Counted from the stretch's first letter, positions 34,746 to 44,223 are shown. The stretch: 64,000 nucleotides of DNA from Gammaproteobacteria bacterium (GCA_021151835.1 JAGKWO010000001.1:62001-126000), one strand, 5' to 3'. A program made the numbers and translations. The notes: generated from the sequence alone by a model not told the origin.

Positions 34746-36179
34746 GTGATTGCATCATTGAAGAAAAAAATTATCCCGCCGTTACACCGTGTCATTTATC
34801 CGCTGGCCACCACAGCTATGGTTCTCGCGGCCAATCTGGCCCAGGCAATTCCCAGCGTATACCCTACCGGTACCACAATTTACGATCCCGCCAAAGCTTA
34901 TAACTCCTACGTGTTATTTGCTGGCCAGGATAAGAAAACCCATTTGATTGATTTAAATGGCAATCTGGTCCACGAATGGAATTACAACGCATTTCCTCCC
35001 GTGTTGATTGATCCCGCATTGAACAATGGTAAACGCGGGCATGTATTGGTTCAGCTTGCCGGTGAAACCGGCGGTCGCGCCAATGCGACCGCGCAATCCA
35101 TCGGCGAAGTGGATTGGAATGGCAAGGTGATATGGCAATGGGGTGGCGCCGGTGCGCAAGATGCTTATGCCAGTGCAGGTACCGCCACCGATGCCAGCGG
35201 TTACGGCACCAGCATTCGCCAACATCACGATTGGCATCGCTTGCCCAATGGCAACACGATTATCCTGGTGAATTATGTTATTCCGGTAAAAGGCTGGAAG
35301 GCCGAAAAATTATTGGAAGACGGCGTCTATGAAGTTAATCCAAAAGGTGAAGTAGTTTGGAAGTGGGCGGCGTTTGAACATCTGGATGAATTTGGATTTA
35401 GCGAAGCCTCACTGAAAATCCTGCGCGAAACATTAACGCGCAACGATAAAACCATTCCGTTTGATTATTTGCATTTCAACAATTTGTCCGTGGTGGGCCC
35501 CAACAAATGGTACGACGCCGGCGATCAACGTTTTCATCCGGATAATCTGGTGTTCGATGCACGCGAAGCCAATATCATAGGGATTATCGATAAAAAATCC
35601 GGAAAAATTGTGTGGCGTATCGGGCCGGATTACCCGCCATCGATTGGTCAATTCAAAGTACCGCGTCCGGTAGACCAGATTTCCGGCCAACACGATGCGC
35701 ACATCATCCCCAAAGGCCTGCCAGGCGAAGGTAATTTGCTGGTATTTGATAACCAGGGCGCTGCGGGTTATCCGCCGGTGAATATCGGTACACAACCACG
35801 TTCGCGTGTGCTGGAAATTGACCCCACCAAAAAAGAAATTGTGTGGCAATACACGGGCGCGGATTCAGGCAAACCCGGTTACAGCTTTTACAGTTCCTAT
35901 ATCAGCAGTGCGCGCCGTTTGCCAAACGGTAATACATTGATTGATGAAGGGATGAACGGCCGTTTGTTCCAGATTACAGCCAAAGGCGAAATTGTATGGG
36001 AATACATTAGCCCGTATTTCAGTGCGCCGCGTGCAGAAGATCCACAACCATTTGCCAGCAATACCGTTTATCGCGCGCAACCGGTTCCTTACAACTGGGT
36101 GCCAGAAGGTACACCGCGCTCGGAAAAACCGGTGAAAGCGCCGGACATCACCCAATTCAGGGTTAACACGGTGAAGTAA
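34746..36179 (+). CDS. arylsulfotransferase (ASST) family exported beta-propeller protein
   Basis: A 477-residue exported protein of the arylsulfotransferase type. The signal region ends at ANLAQA. Propeller-like blades can be seen as repeated DLNGNLVHEWNY, DWNGKVIWQWGG, VNPKGEVVWKWA and EIDPTKKEIVWQYTGA. Conserved His-rich blocks are QHHDWHRLPNGNTIIL and GQHDAHIIPKGLPGEGN. Enzymes of the family move sulfate from one phenol to another without PAPS, but many members are uncharacterised. The GTG start at 34746 has AAGGAG 7 nt upstream. A sulfatase gene follows, and TonB receptors flank the pair, suggesting sulfated aromatic substrates. Confidence 0.85.
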   Translation: MIASLKKKIIPPLHRVIYPLATTAMVLAANLAQAIPSVYPTGTTIYDPAKAYNSYVLFAGQDKKTHLIDLNGNLVHEWNYNAFPPVLIDPALNNGKRGHVLVQLAGETGGRANATAQSIGEVDWNGKVIWQWGGAGAQDAYASAGTATDASGYGTSIRQHHDWHRLPNGNTIILVNYVIPVKGWKAEKLLEDGVYEVNPKGEVVWKWAAFEHLDEFGFSEASLKILRETLTRNDKTIPFDYLHFNNLSVVGPNKWYDAGDQRFHPDNLVFDAREANIIGIIDKKSGKIVWRIGPDYPPSIGQFKVPRPVDQISGQHDAHIIPKGLPGEGNLLVFDNQGAAGYPPVNIGTQPRSRVLEIDPTKKEIVWQYTGADSGKPGYSFYSSYISSARRLPNGNTLIDEGMNGRLFQITAKGEIVWEYISPYFSAPRAEDPQPFASNTVYRAQPVPYNWVPEGTPRSEKPVKAPDITQFRVNTVK

Positions 36180-36194
36180 ATTTTAACTGTACGT

Positions 36195-36319
36195 TTTCTG
36201 AATTTTTTTGCATGGAACTGGTTAGCTTGCCAAAAAATTCAGAAATACCGGATTTTTTACTCTGGACTCTCAATAGACAAGGGATGTCTCCTTCTCTTGC
36301 CAGACTATTGCAACTGGCA
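36195..36319. promoter_or_regulatory. paired inverted repeats between ASST and sulfatase genes
   Basis: A long inverted repeat pairs 36195-36210 (TTTCTGAATTTTTTTG) with 36231-36245 around a 20-nt loop, with one bulged T. A second hairpin, TGCCAG/CTGGCA at 36298-36319, is followed by GATTTTTA and could terminate transcription before the sulfatase. The roles are not established. Confidence 0.5.
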
Positions 36320-36398
36320 GATTTTTATCCGGTTATACATTACCTACTTGCAGTTGCTGTTAACACCTGCAACCAACTCACGAGATGAATGATTAGTT

Positions 36399-37832
36399 AT
36401 GGCTTCAATCAATAAACATCGCCGTCGTTTTATTGCCCGCGCATCAACAGTATCTGCAGCAACCCTTGCTGCTGGTGGATTATTTGGATCAGGTTTACTG
36501 CAAGCCAAACCCACCGAAAAACCCAACATCATTTTTATTCTTGCCGATGACCTGGGTTACGCCGATTTAAGTGTGTATGGCCAACGCGCATTCAAAACAC
36601 CGGTGCTGGATAAACTCGCGCAAGACGGTTTGCGATTCACGCAGCACTATGCCAATTCCGCCGTTTGTTCCGCGACACGTTTCGGTTTAATCACTGGCCG
36701 TTATCAATATCGTTTGCCGGGAGGATTGGAAGAACCGCTTTCCAGTTCCGCGAATAATATCGGCCTGCCGCCTGAGCACCCGACCCTGCCATCGTTGTTG
36801 AAGAAACAAAATTATAAAACCGCGTTGTTTGGCAAATGGCATTTGGGTTCTCTGCCAACATTTGGTCCGCTAAAAAGTGGCTACGATACTTTCTTTGGCA
36901 ATTATGGTGGCGCGCTGGATTATTTCACGCATAAAAGTAATGTCGGACCCGATGCAAAAGAAGGTTTGTATGAAGGCGAAGTACCGGTGGAAAAAGTGGG
37001 TTATTACACCGATTTGATTGCTGACCGCGCCGTGGATTACATCAAAGCACACGATAAAAAAGATCCGTTTTTTTTATCGCTGCATTTCACGGCACCGCAC
37101 TGGCCATGGGAAGGGCCAGAAGACGAAGCCGTAGCACAACAAATCAAAAGCCTGTTCCATTACGAAGGCGGCAGCCTGGAAACCTACGGCAAAATGGTTG
37201 TTGCACTGGATACCGCAATTGGCCGGGTATTAAAAACATTGGATAAAGAAAAACTTAGCAAAAATACCATCGTGATATTTACCAGCGACAATGGCGGCGA
37301 ACGATTCTCGGATACCTGGCCCTTCACCGGCCAAAAAACAGAATTGCTGGAAGGTGGAATTCGCGTGCCCGGTATTATCCGTTGGCCGGCAGCCATTAAA
37401 GGCGGGAAAGTGTCAGAACAAGTTGCCATCAGTATGGACTGGCTTCCCACCCTGGTGGCCGCAGCGGGTGGATCGCCAGATCCGGCTTACCCCAGCGATG
37501 GTGAAAACCTGTTGCCCATCCTGTTAGGCAGCGCGCCGGAAAAACCACGCACACTTTTCTGGCGCTACAAAGGCAATAGCCAGCGTGCTATTCGTTCCGG
37601 CGATTGGAAATATTTAAAAATTGCGAATAATGAATTTTTGTTCAACCTTAAAGACGATGTACGCGAACGTGCTAACTACGCGGAAACCCACCCCGATGTA
37701 TTCAATCAATTGAAAGCCCGTTGGGATGAATGGAACAGTACCATGCTTGCACTCAGCGAGACATCGAGTACCCATGTAGTGGATGGCAAAAGCCAGGCTG
37801 ATCGCCACGGTGTGATTAGCACCAGGAAGTGA
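36399..37832 (+). CDS. sulfatase, Cys-type (formylglycine-dependent)
   Basis: A 477-residue exported sulfate-ester hydrolase of the alkaline phosphatase superfamily. The N-terminus (HRRRFIARASTVSAATLAAG) looks like a Tat signal. Metal ligands D50 and D51 lie in ILADDLGYADLS. The active-site signature is CSATR with C90 to be converted to formylglycine. Others are GKWHLG (K146, H148), HFTAPHWPWEG and TSDNGGERFS. A formylglycine-generating enzyme gene is not in the window. The class (arylsulfatase or polysaccharide sulfatase) cannot be fixed, but the ASST-like gene and receptors nearby favour an aryl sulfate. The upstream start region has no strong Shine-Dalgarno site. Confidence 0.92.
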   Translation: MASINKHRRRFIARASTVSAATLAAGGLFGSGLLQAKPTEKPNIIFILADDLGYADLSVYGQRAFKTPVLDKLAQDGLRFTQHYANSAVCSATRFGLITGRYQYRLPGGLEEPLSSSANNIGLPPEHPTLPSLLKKQNYKTALFGKWHLGSLPTFGPLKSGYDTFFGNYGGALDYFTHKSNVGPDAKEGLYEGEVPVEKVGYYTDLIADRAVDYIKAHDKKDPFFLSLHFTAPHWPWEGPEDEAVAQQIKSLFHYEGGSLETYGKMVVALDTAIGRVLKTLDKEKLSKNTIVIFTSDNGGERFSDTWPFTGQKTELLEGGIRVPGIIRWPAAIKGGKVSEQVAISMDWLPTLVAAAGGSPDPAYPSDGENLLPILLGSAPEKPRTLFWRYKGNSQRAIRSGDWKYLKIANNEFLFNLKDDVRERANYAETHPDVFNQLKARWDEWNSTMLALSETSSTHVVDGKSQADRHGVISTRK

Positions 37833-38197
37833 TTGACAGGCAACAATCTGTTCTAATCATTGCTGACCAGAAAACACTCTGTCATTTCGTTCACGACACG
37901 GATGTTGTCACCTCCCAAAAAACTGGCTTTTGTATTGCTGGTTTTCCATTAATTACCATCTCCACCCCCGCTTCGTTTCCCACAGTTCCTGTCAACATAA
38001 AAACAATCAACACAAAAAAATTTCAGAAAAAAGCACCGGCTATTCGGTTGCAAGCAGCAATTATTTTCCCGTGAAAAAAACAGCAAATTTTTCCGCCAGT
38101 GTTTATTACATGGTCTGTTACTTGCGATAGCCCCATTGCGCGTATTGAGGCAATGTCTCAATCAAAACAATGATTATGCTATTGGAAGGAGTAGTTC
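37833..38197. promoter_or_regulatory. intergenic region with shared upstream motif
   Basis: ATGGTCTGTTACTTGCGATAGC occurs at 38110-38131, 66 nt before the receptor start. It differs at one position from 41227-41248. An inverted repeat ATTGAG/CTCAAT (38144-38162) follows it. A GGAAGGAG ribosome-binding site lies just before 38198. The rest shows no gene; a short open frame over 37829-38074 has no support. Confidence 0.55.
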
Positions 38198-40915
38198 ATG
38201 GTTCGGTTGCACCAGCTCGTGTTTTACCCGTATTTTATTAATGAGCGACGATTGCCCAGACTGATAATTCGCCTGGTGTTTGTCTGTGGCCTGATTTGCC
38301 CGGTACTGACAGTGTTTGCACAAACCAGTGGCGATAATGGAACGGCCGTTAATAACGGCAACCAAACCGCTGATAAAAAAAACGCCACGGTATTAAAAGC
38401 CGTTACGGTTCGCTCACGCAATCGCGTTGAGCAGATACAGGAAATCCCCGTATCCATTTCAACGGTCAGCGGCGCGGAACTCCAACGCTTTGAAACCAAT
38501 AATTTCCAGGGCATCCTTAAAAAAATTGGCAATGTAAGGTGGGCTGGCGCTTCATCGCAACATCATCCCTTGCATACCTCACTGACTATTCGCGGCCTGG
38601 GTTATTTTAAAGCCGGTGCTGGCGGGTTGGACCCGGGTGTCGGTGTGAAAGTGGACGGCGTTAGTTATGCGTATTCAACACTGGCCGCCGGTGCGAGTTT
38701 TTATGATTTGGAAACCGTAGAAGTTGCACGCGGCCCCCAGGGTTCAACGGGCGGATTAAATGCAAACCTCGGCGTAATTTCCTTCGTTTCCAAAACCCCG
38801 CGTTTTACTCCCGAGGCTGAAGGTTCAGTGACTTTCGGGCAGCGCGATACATTAATTACCAAAGCAGTACTCGGCGGTGCCGTTATTGATGAATTATTAG
38901 CATGGCGCGGTACGTTTTATCGTGAAAGTGCCGACGGTGCATTCACCAACGCCTACAACAAAACGCAATCGTTCGGTAATAAAGATCGCACCTCTGCAAA
39001 AGTACAATTTTTATTAACACCGACGGACGATTTGCGTATTCGCACCAGCCTTGATTACATTCCCAAAGGTGGTGAGCTCGATGGCGGCACCAGTTTTGGA
39101 TTAATTCCCAGGGCCACACCAACCCATTACGACACGCTCAATGACAAAGGCAATCCAATCGCGGTTGATAGAACTACCACGCCAGAGGGCAGACTGGAGC
39201 GCCCCTGGTTTAAGCAGGATGAAGCGAATAATTATCTTGGCTCGCCGGAGCACGTTAATATCAGCAGCACTTATCCCATAAAAAACCGCCAGCGCGGGGC
39301 GTTGGTTGATGTTGACTGGAATCTTGCCGGCGGCACTTTTTCGTCATTGACAGCCTGGCGGGATTTATTTTTTTATTGGGATGGAAAAGGCACGGATGAT
39401 CGAACCATTTTTGATATCGTCGCCACACCCACCGCCGCGGACCAAACCCAGGAACAATTTAGCCAGGAATTTAAATTTGCCGCAAAACGGGATTCCATCA
39501 GTTATGAAACGGGCGTGTATTATCTGGACAAATCCATTCACAGCAACAGCATGAATCGCACCGGTTCCGATGCCGGTGCTTACTACGCCAACAATGAGCA
39601 ATACAAATTGCTGGATACTGACACCAGCGGCAGACTGCTATTAACGAATTCTGCAAATCGTTTGCTACTGCGCAATCCGTTGGTGATTGATGGCGAGAGC
39701 CTCGCATTCTACGGCAATACCAAATGGCAACTTACGGAACCGTTTTCGATTGCCGCCGGGTTGCGCGTATCCCGGGAAAAACGCCACCAAAACAAAACTG
39801 CTCGTTACATCGCCAACAATGGTTACGGCGCAGAGCTTAACCCCGCGTCGGTAAACGATGTGCAACTCAATGGATTTAGCAGCGACAATAAAGGTGTGTT
39901 GGCGAATAACAATAACGCTGCCCAGATCGCACTGGCAAACGCAGTGGCCACAAAATATTTTGGTGTTTCTTCCTATTCTTTATTAACCGAAAAGCAAAGA
40001 ACCCAAGTGGCCGCCGCAAAAGCGATTCGCCTGGCACGCCTCGGGGCTTTGCACATAGAAACCGATGCCGAGCCATACGACGATGATTTATTAGTCGGCA
40101 ATATTAGCCCGGGTTACGACTTCAATGATAACCATACCGGTTATTTTTCTTACCAACATGGCGAAAAAGCCGGTGTATCGCAAATTGTGGGCGCGACCAA
40201 ATACGGTGGTAAATCTGTTCCGGTAGATACTGAAAAAACCGATTCCTATGAGCTGGGATTAAAGTCACAATTTTTTAACGGGGCCGTTAGTTCAAATGTG
40301 GCGTTGTTCTATCAGGATATAAATAACTTTATCCAGCCTGTCTACTTTTATGATGTAGCACAAACCATCGCCAACAATAATGGACTGCTGGCGTATACCG
40401 AAGGTTTGGGGAATGTTCCTAAAGTCAGATCCAAGGGCGTGGAACTGGACCTGGCTTATACCGATAGTCTCAACACCCTGCGCTTTGCCGGGGCTTACAC
40501 CGATGCCCGCTACATCGAGTTTACCAATTTGGGTAAACCACCGGAGTTAGGTGGAAGCACGGTCGCCTACTACGATGTCAGCGGGCGCACGGTGCCGGGG
40601 GCATCCAGATTTACGTTCAATATTTTTGCTGAACATTCACAGCCTGTTTTCACTAATCGTAATTTCCATGTCAGTGCAAATTACAGTTACACCAGCAGCT
40701 ACCTTAGCGAACCAACATTATCGCGTTATGCAAAAGTTGATGGCTATGGACTTACCGACATAGTGTTGGGTATCGGCACGGAAGATAAAAAATTCGACGT
40801 GTCGTTAATAGCAAAAAATGTCTTCGATGTAGATTACGGTAGTTTGTTTAACTGGAACTCTTACGCCCCTAGTGAACCGCGATGGGTAGGTGTAAGCATA
40901 AACGCCAAATTGTAG
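38198..40915 (+). CDS. TonB-dependent outer-membrane receptor (large subfamily, copy 3)
   Basis: A 905-residue receptor, the shortest of the four relatives. The signal region ends at VLTVFAQ. Plug blocks are SRNRVEQIQEIPVSISTVSG, SLTIRGLGYFKAGAGGLDPG and VEVARGPQGSTGGLNANLGV. The barrel carries GSDAGAYYANNEQYKLLD and the insertion ATKYFGVSSYSLLTEKQRTQ. It ends VGVSINAKL, with a Leu rather than the usual aromatic C-terminus, which is unusual. Start has GGAAGGAG upstream. The shared motif lies close to the promoter region. Substrate unknown. Confidence 0.9.
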   Translation: MVRLHQLVFYPYFINERRLPRLIIRLVFVCGLICPVLTVFAQTSGDNGTAVNNGNQTADKKNATVLKAVTVRSRNRVEQIQEIPVSISTVSGAELQRFETNNFQGILKKIGNVRWAGASSQHHPLHTSLTIRGLGYFKAGAGGLDPGVGVKVDGVSYAYSTLAAGASFYDLETVEVARGPQGSTGGLNANLGVISFVSKTPRFTPEAEGSVTFGQRDTLITKAVLGGAVIDELLAWRGTFYRESADGAFTNAYNKTQSFGNKDRTSAKVQFLLTPTDDLRIRTSLDYIPKGGELDGGTSFGLIPRATPTHYDTLNDKGNPIAVDRTTTPEGRLERPWFKQDEANNYLGSPEHVNISSTYPIKNRQRGALVDVDWNLAGGTFSSLTAWRDLFFYWDGKGTDDRTIFDIVATPTAADQTQEQFSQEFKFAAKRDSISYETGVYYLDKSIHSNSMNRTGSDAGAYYANNEQYKLLDTDTSGRLLLTNSANRLLLRNPLVIDGESLAFYGNTKWQLTEPFSIAAGLRVSREKRHQNKTARYIANNGYGAELNPASVNDVQLNGFSSDNKGVLANNNNAAQIALANAVATKYFGVSSYSLLTEKQRTQVAAAKAIRLARLGALHIETDAEPYDDDLLVGNISPGYDFNDNHTGYFSYQHGEKAGVSQIVGATKYGGKSVPVDTEKTDSYELGLKSQFFNGAVSSNVALFYQDINNFIQPVYFYDVAQTIANNNGLLAYTEGLGNVPKVRSKGVELDLAYTDSLNTLRFAGAYTDARYIEFTNLGKPPELGGSTVAYYDVSGRTVPGASRFTFNIFAEHSQPVFTNRNFHVSANYSYTSSYLSEPTLSRYAKVDGYGLTDIVLGIGTEDKKFDVSLIAKNVFDVDYGSLFNWNSYAPSEPRWVGVSINAKL

Positions 40916-41388
40916 AGTGTATTTAGCATCACCAAATGGGCTATTAGCAACACTGCCCTTAAATTGCATGCTGGTATAATAACAGTCATTATTTTTAATA
41001 ACGCAAGGATGCGCTTTCATGCAAATGACTTTTCAAACAACAAACTGTTTTAATTTAAAACCTCCTGTAACCAATAAAACAATCCCGCTTTGTTTTATAC
41101 ATTTTCTGTTAATAGAAAAACAGAATAATTTGTGTAACAGCCCCATTAGAAACATTCATTTTTTATTTATCAACAGTAGCTGACGCTTAAATTTTTTGTC
41201 GTTATCGGGGCAGGAAAAGTTGATTTATGGCCTGTTACTTGCGATAGCGGCACTGCATCCATCGAAACGTTTTCCCAATACTGACCGGCATTTTCAACGA
41301 TCAATTGCATTGTTGAAAATGCCAGACAGCTTTCAAAAAAAACCAATATTTCGATAAATTCATTGTTAGCTTGCTGAAGGATTTTTTC
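40916..41388. promoter_or_regulatory. intergenic region with shared motif and long hairpin
   Basis: ATGGCCTGTTACTTGCGATAGC is at 41227-41248, 140 nt before the receptor start. A perfect 12-bp inverted repeat GGCATTTTCAAC/GTTGAAAATGCC at 41287-41323 (13-nt loop) follows, in the likely 5' leader. A GAAGGA site precedes the ATG at 41389. Otherwise A/T-rich and non-coding. Confidence 0.6.
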
Positions 41389-44223
41389 ATGATTCGTATA
41401 CACCAATCCCCCCAAAACCGACGCTTGTCATTATTGGCTACCCAATGGTTGATTATTGCTGGACTTGCCCACACCGCCCTGCCGGTGCTTGCACAAACAA
41501 GCCAAAGCGAGCAGGACAATGCAGGTGCTCAGGCTATCGAAACCCTGCAACTCGCACAGGCATCGACCACTGGCGCGGCAACGGAAAAAAAGGCAGAGAA
41601 GCCAATTGTGTTGCAAGCGGTTACGGTGAGATCGCGCAACCGTATTGAAAAATTACAGGATGTGCCGTTATCCATTTCTGTGGTAACCGGCCAGGAACTG
41701 GAACGTTTACAAGCATTGGATGTAGCCTCTTTTAGTAAACGGGTTGGCAACGTAATCTGGAATCCCGGTAACCCGCGCCAGTTCAGTTTGTCAGTGCGCG
41801 GCATTGGTAAACAAGCGCAAACCGATGCGCAGGATCCCAGTGTGGGAATTATTGTAGATGGTGTTAATTATGCCTATAACCCACTCTCGTCCAGTGTGAA
41901 TTTTACGGATATCGCCGCCGTAGAAGTTACACGTGGCCCGCAGGGCACATTACTCGGAAAAAATACCAGCCTCGGCGTAATTAATATCACCACACGTCGC
42001 CCCACTTTTACCCGGGAAGCCTATGCCACGGTGAGTTACGGTGATTACCATGATTTATTCGGCTCCGCTGTTTTGGGCGGTGCGGTCATTGATGATTTGC
42101 TCGCGTGGCGCGGCGTATTTACGGCGCAAAAAGCCAATGGTGATTTGGTTAATACCTATAACCAGGACCAGACTTATGCGAACAAGGATCGCCTGTCTGC
42201 ACGTGTCCAATTTTTATTAACCCCGAGCGAGGACTTCAGTGCACGTATCAGTTTGGATGCACAACCAAAAGCCGGCGAAGCAACCAATGGCCGTTCTTTT
42301 AATAAACCAACACCAACTACCTATGCGAGTAATAACCTCAGTGGCCCCAACAAAGGCACTAACGTAAACCCGTTAAGTTCAGATGCAAAAACCCGTTTGA
42401 ATCGCCGCTGGTTCCTGGATCAAAGTGATTACCGCTATGAAGAAGATTGGCTCGGTAACAGCAGCCGGGATCGAATTAATGCCGATAACTACAATCCGAT
42501 TGTTACCGGCACTAATGGCGCATCGACCGAATTAAACTGGAAACTAAGCAATTATGAAGTAACATCAATTACCGCGTATAAAGATTATTATTTTGCCGCG
42601 CGCAATGATGAAGGCACACCATTTGATATCAGTAAAAATGGCGGCGGCCTCGTGGACTATAAACAATACAGCCAGGAACTTCGGTTAAGCTCCAAAACCG
42701 GTGGCTTTGTCGATTACCAAACCGGTTTATTTTGGCTGGCAACGGATATTGATCACGCTACCCGCGCCGGTTGGGGTTCCGATGCAGGCGCGTGGTTTGC
42801 AAGCAGCGCACAATATACAAGCCTTGATGCCACTAGCAGCGGACGCACGTTGCTTCAAGATTCCCTCAGCCGCCTGAATCGCGAACAAGCCAACAAATAT
42901 GAGAATGAAAGTGCCGCACTGTTTGCACAAGCAAACTGGCATTTGTCCGAACCATTAACATTAACAACAGGCGTCCGTTTGACGCGTGAAGATCGCGACA
43001 CGTCTGCCAGCGCGTTGATAACGGATAATGGTGCAGGCAGCTTGCTGAATCCTTCAGGCGTTAATGTTGTTAACAATGTAAATCTCGGTGGGTTTGATTC
43101 ACTGAATGCCGCTTTCAAAATAAATGACACCACCACTATTCCCAAAGGTAGCCTCGGGCGACTTCAAAACAACCAGGGGGTACTGACGTTTGTTAATGAC
43201 AACAGCGCTGAACAATTAGCCGTTGCCGATAAACTGGCAAACAAATATTTTGGCGCTGCCATTACGACACCGGGTGCGGCCTACAATAGTTTAACTAACG
43301 CGCAGAAAGCCCAGGTTGCCGATGCAAAAACCATTCGCCGGACACAAGCTGCGGCGTTATGGAATACGGTAGAAGCAGAAAGTTTTGAAGATACCCAACC
43401 TGCATTTGTAGTAAGCCCCACGTATAAATTTAATGACAAACTGACGGTGTATGCATCCTGGCAGTACGGCGAGAAAGCCGGTATTTCGCAAGTCGTTAAT
43501 GGATACTCCTATTTAACCGATGCGGAAAAATCCAGTGCTTATGAGATCGGTGTAAAAACGGTTTTACTGGATAACACGCTCGTATTCAATGCGGATATTT
43601 TCCTCACTAATATAAAAGATTATCAACAGGCAGTACGTGCGGTCGATGAATATACCACCGACCAAAACACGATTAGTGGCGCACCTGAAATTGCTTACCT
43701 TTCCTACACCGGTAATGTGCCGAAAGTCCGCGCACAAGGTTTGGAAATTGATGGTATTTATTCCGGCATCCCCAACACCACAATTCGTTTCTCCGGTGCC
43801 TATAACGACGCTTACTATGTGGTTTTCCCGAACTCGGCGCAACCGGTAGAAAACGGTTACCAGGGCGCGCAACCGTCGCGCGACATTTCCGGTGAAACCT
43901 TACCGGGAGCGTTCAAATACAGTTTCAACCTGGGTATTGATTATCGTGTTCCGGTCTTCACCAACCATGAATTCCATACCAGCGTAAACACTTCCTATAA
44001 CAGCAAATTCAATTCTGACAATGCCCTCTCCAGTTATGGCTGGGTCGACGGTTCTACCACTACCGATTTCGCGATTGGTATTGGAAAAAACAAAGGTGAA
44101 TTCGATGTAAGCCTGGTAGTAAAAAACCTGTTCGAAGACGATACCTATCAAAACCAAACCTGGAACAGCTGGAGCCCGGCGTTGCCGCGCACGGCGAGTA
44201 TTGTGTTGAGCGGGAAATTTTAA
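41389..44223 (+). CDS. TonB-dependent outer-membrane receptor (large subfamily, copy 4)
   Basis: A 944-residue receptor with signal peptide (ending ALPVLAQ). Plug blocks: SRNRIEKLQDVPLSISVVTG, SVRGIGKQAQTDAQDPSVGI and VEVTRGPQGTLLGKNTSLGV. Barrel blocks: GWGSDAGAWFASSAQYTSLD, ANKYFGAAITTPGAAYNSLT and the terminal SIVLSGKF. It is most like copy 2 (31785). ATG at 41389 is preferred to a TTG six codons upstream because GAAGGA is spaced 7 nt from it. A T-tailed hairpin ends the transcript. It lies downstream of copy 3 with its own regulated leader. Confidence 0.92.
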   Translation: MIRIHQSPQNRRLSLLATQWLIIAGLAHTALPVLAQTSQSEQDNAGAQAIETLQLAQASTTGAATEKKAEKPIVLQAVTVRSRNRIEKLQDVPLSISVVTGQELERLQALDVASFSKRVGNVIWNPGNPRQFSLSVRGIGKQAQTDAQDPSVGIIVDGVNYAYNPLSSSVNFTDIAAVEVTRGPQGTLLGKNTSLGVINITTRRPTFTREAYATVSYGDYHDLFGSAVLGGAVIDDLLAWRGVFTAQKANGDLVNTYNQDQTYANKDRLSARVQFLLTPSEDFSARISLDAQPKAGEATNGRSFNKPTPTTYASNNLSGPNKGTNVNPLSSDAKTRLNRRWFLDQSDYRYEEDWLGNSSRDRINADNYNPIVTGTNGASTELNWKLSNYEVTSITAYKDYYFAARNDEGTPFDISKNGGGLVDYKQYSQELRLSSKTGGFVDYQTGLFWLATDIDHATRAGWGSDAGAWFASSAQYTSLDATSSGRTLLQDSLSRLNREQANKYENESAALFAQANWHLSEPLTLTTGVRLTREDRDTSASALITDNGAGSLLNPSGVNVVNNVNLGGFDSLNAAFKINDTTTIPKGSLGRLQNNQGVLTFVNDNSAEQLAVADKLANKYFGAAITTPGAAYNSLTNAQKAQVADAKTIRRTQAAALWNTVEAESFEDTQPAFVVSPTYKFNDKLTVYASWQYGEKAGISQVVNGYSYLTDAEKSSAYEIGVKTVLLDNTLVFNADIFLTNIKDYQQAVRAVDEYTTDQNTISGAPEIAYLSYTGNVPKVRAQGLEIDGIYSGIPNTTIRFSGAYNDAYYVVFPNSAQPVENGYQGAQPSRDISGETLPGAFKYSFNLGIDYRVPVFTNHEFHTSVNTSYNSKFNSDNALSSYGWVDGSTTTDFAIGIGKNKGEFDVSLVVKNLFEDDTYQNQTWNSWSPALPRTASIVLSGKF

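Noticed and set aside
37829..38074. 81-aa open frame after the sulfatase
   Set aside because: No family, no ribosome-binding site, and it overlaps the end of the sulfatase gene and a regulatory region.
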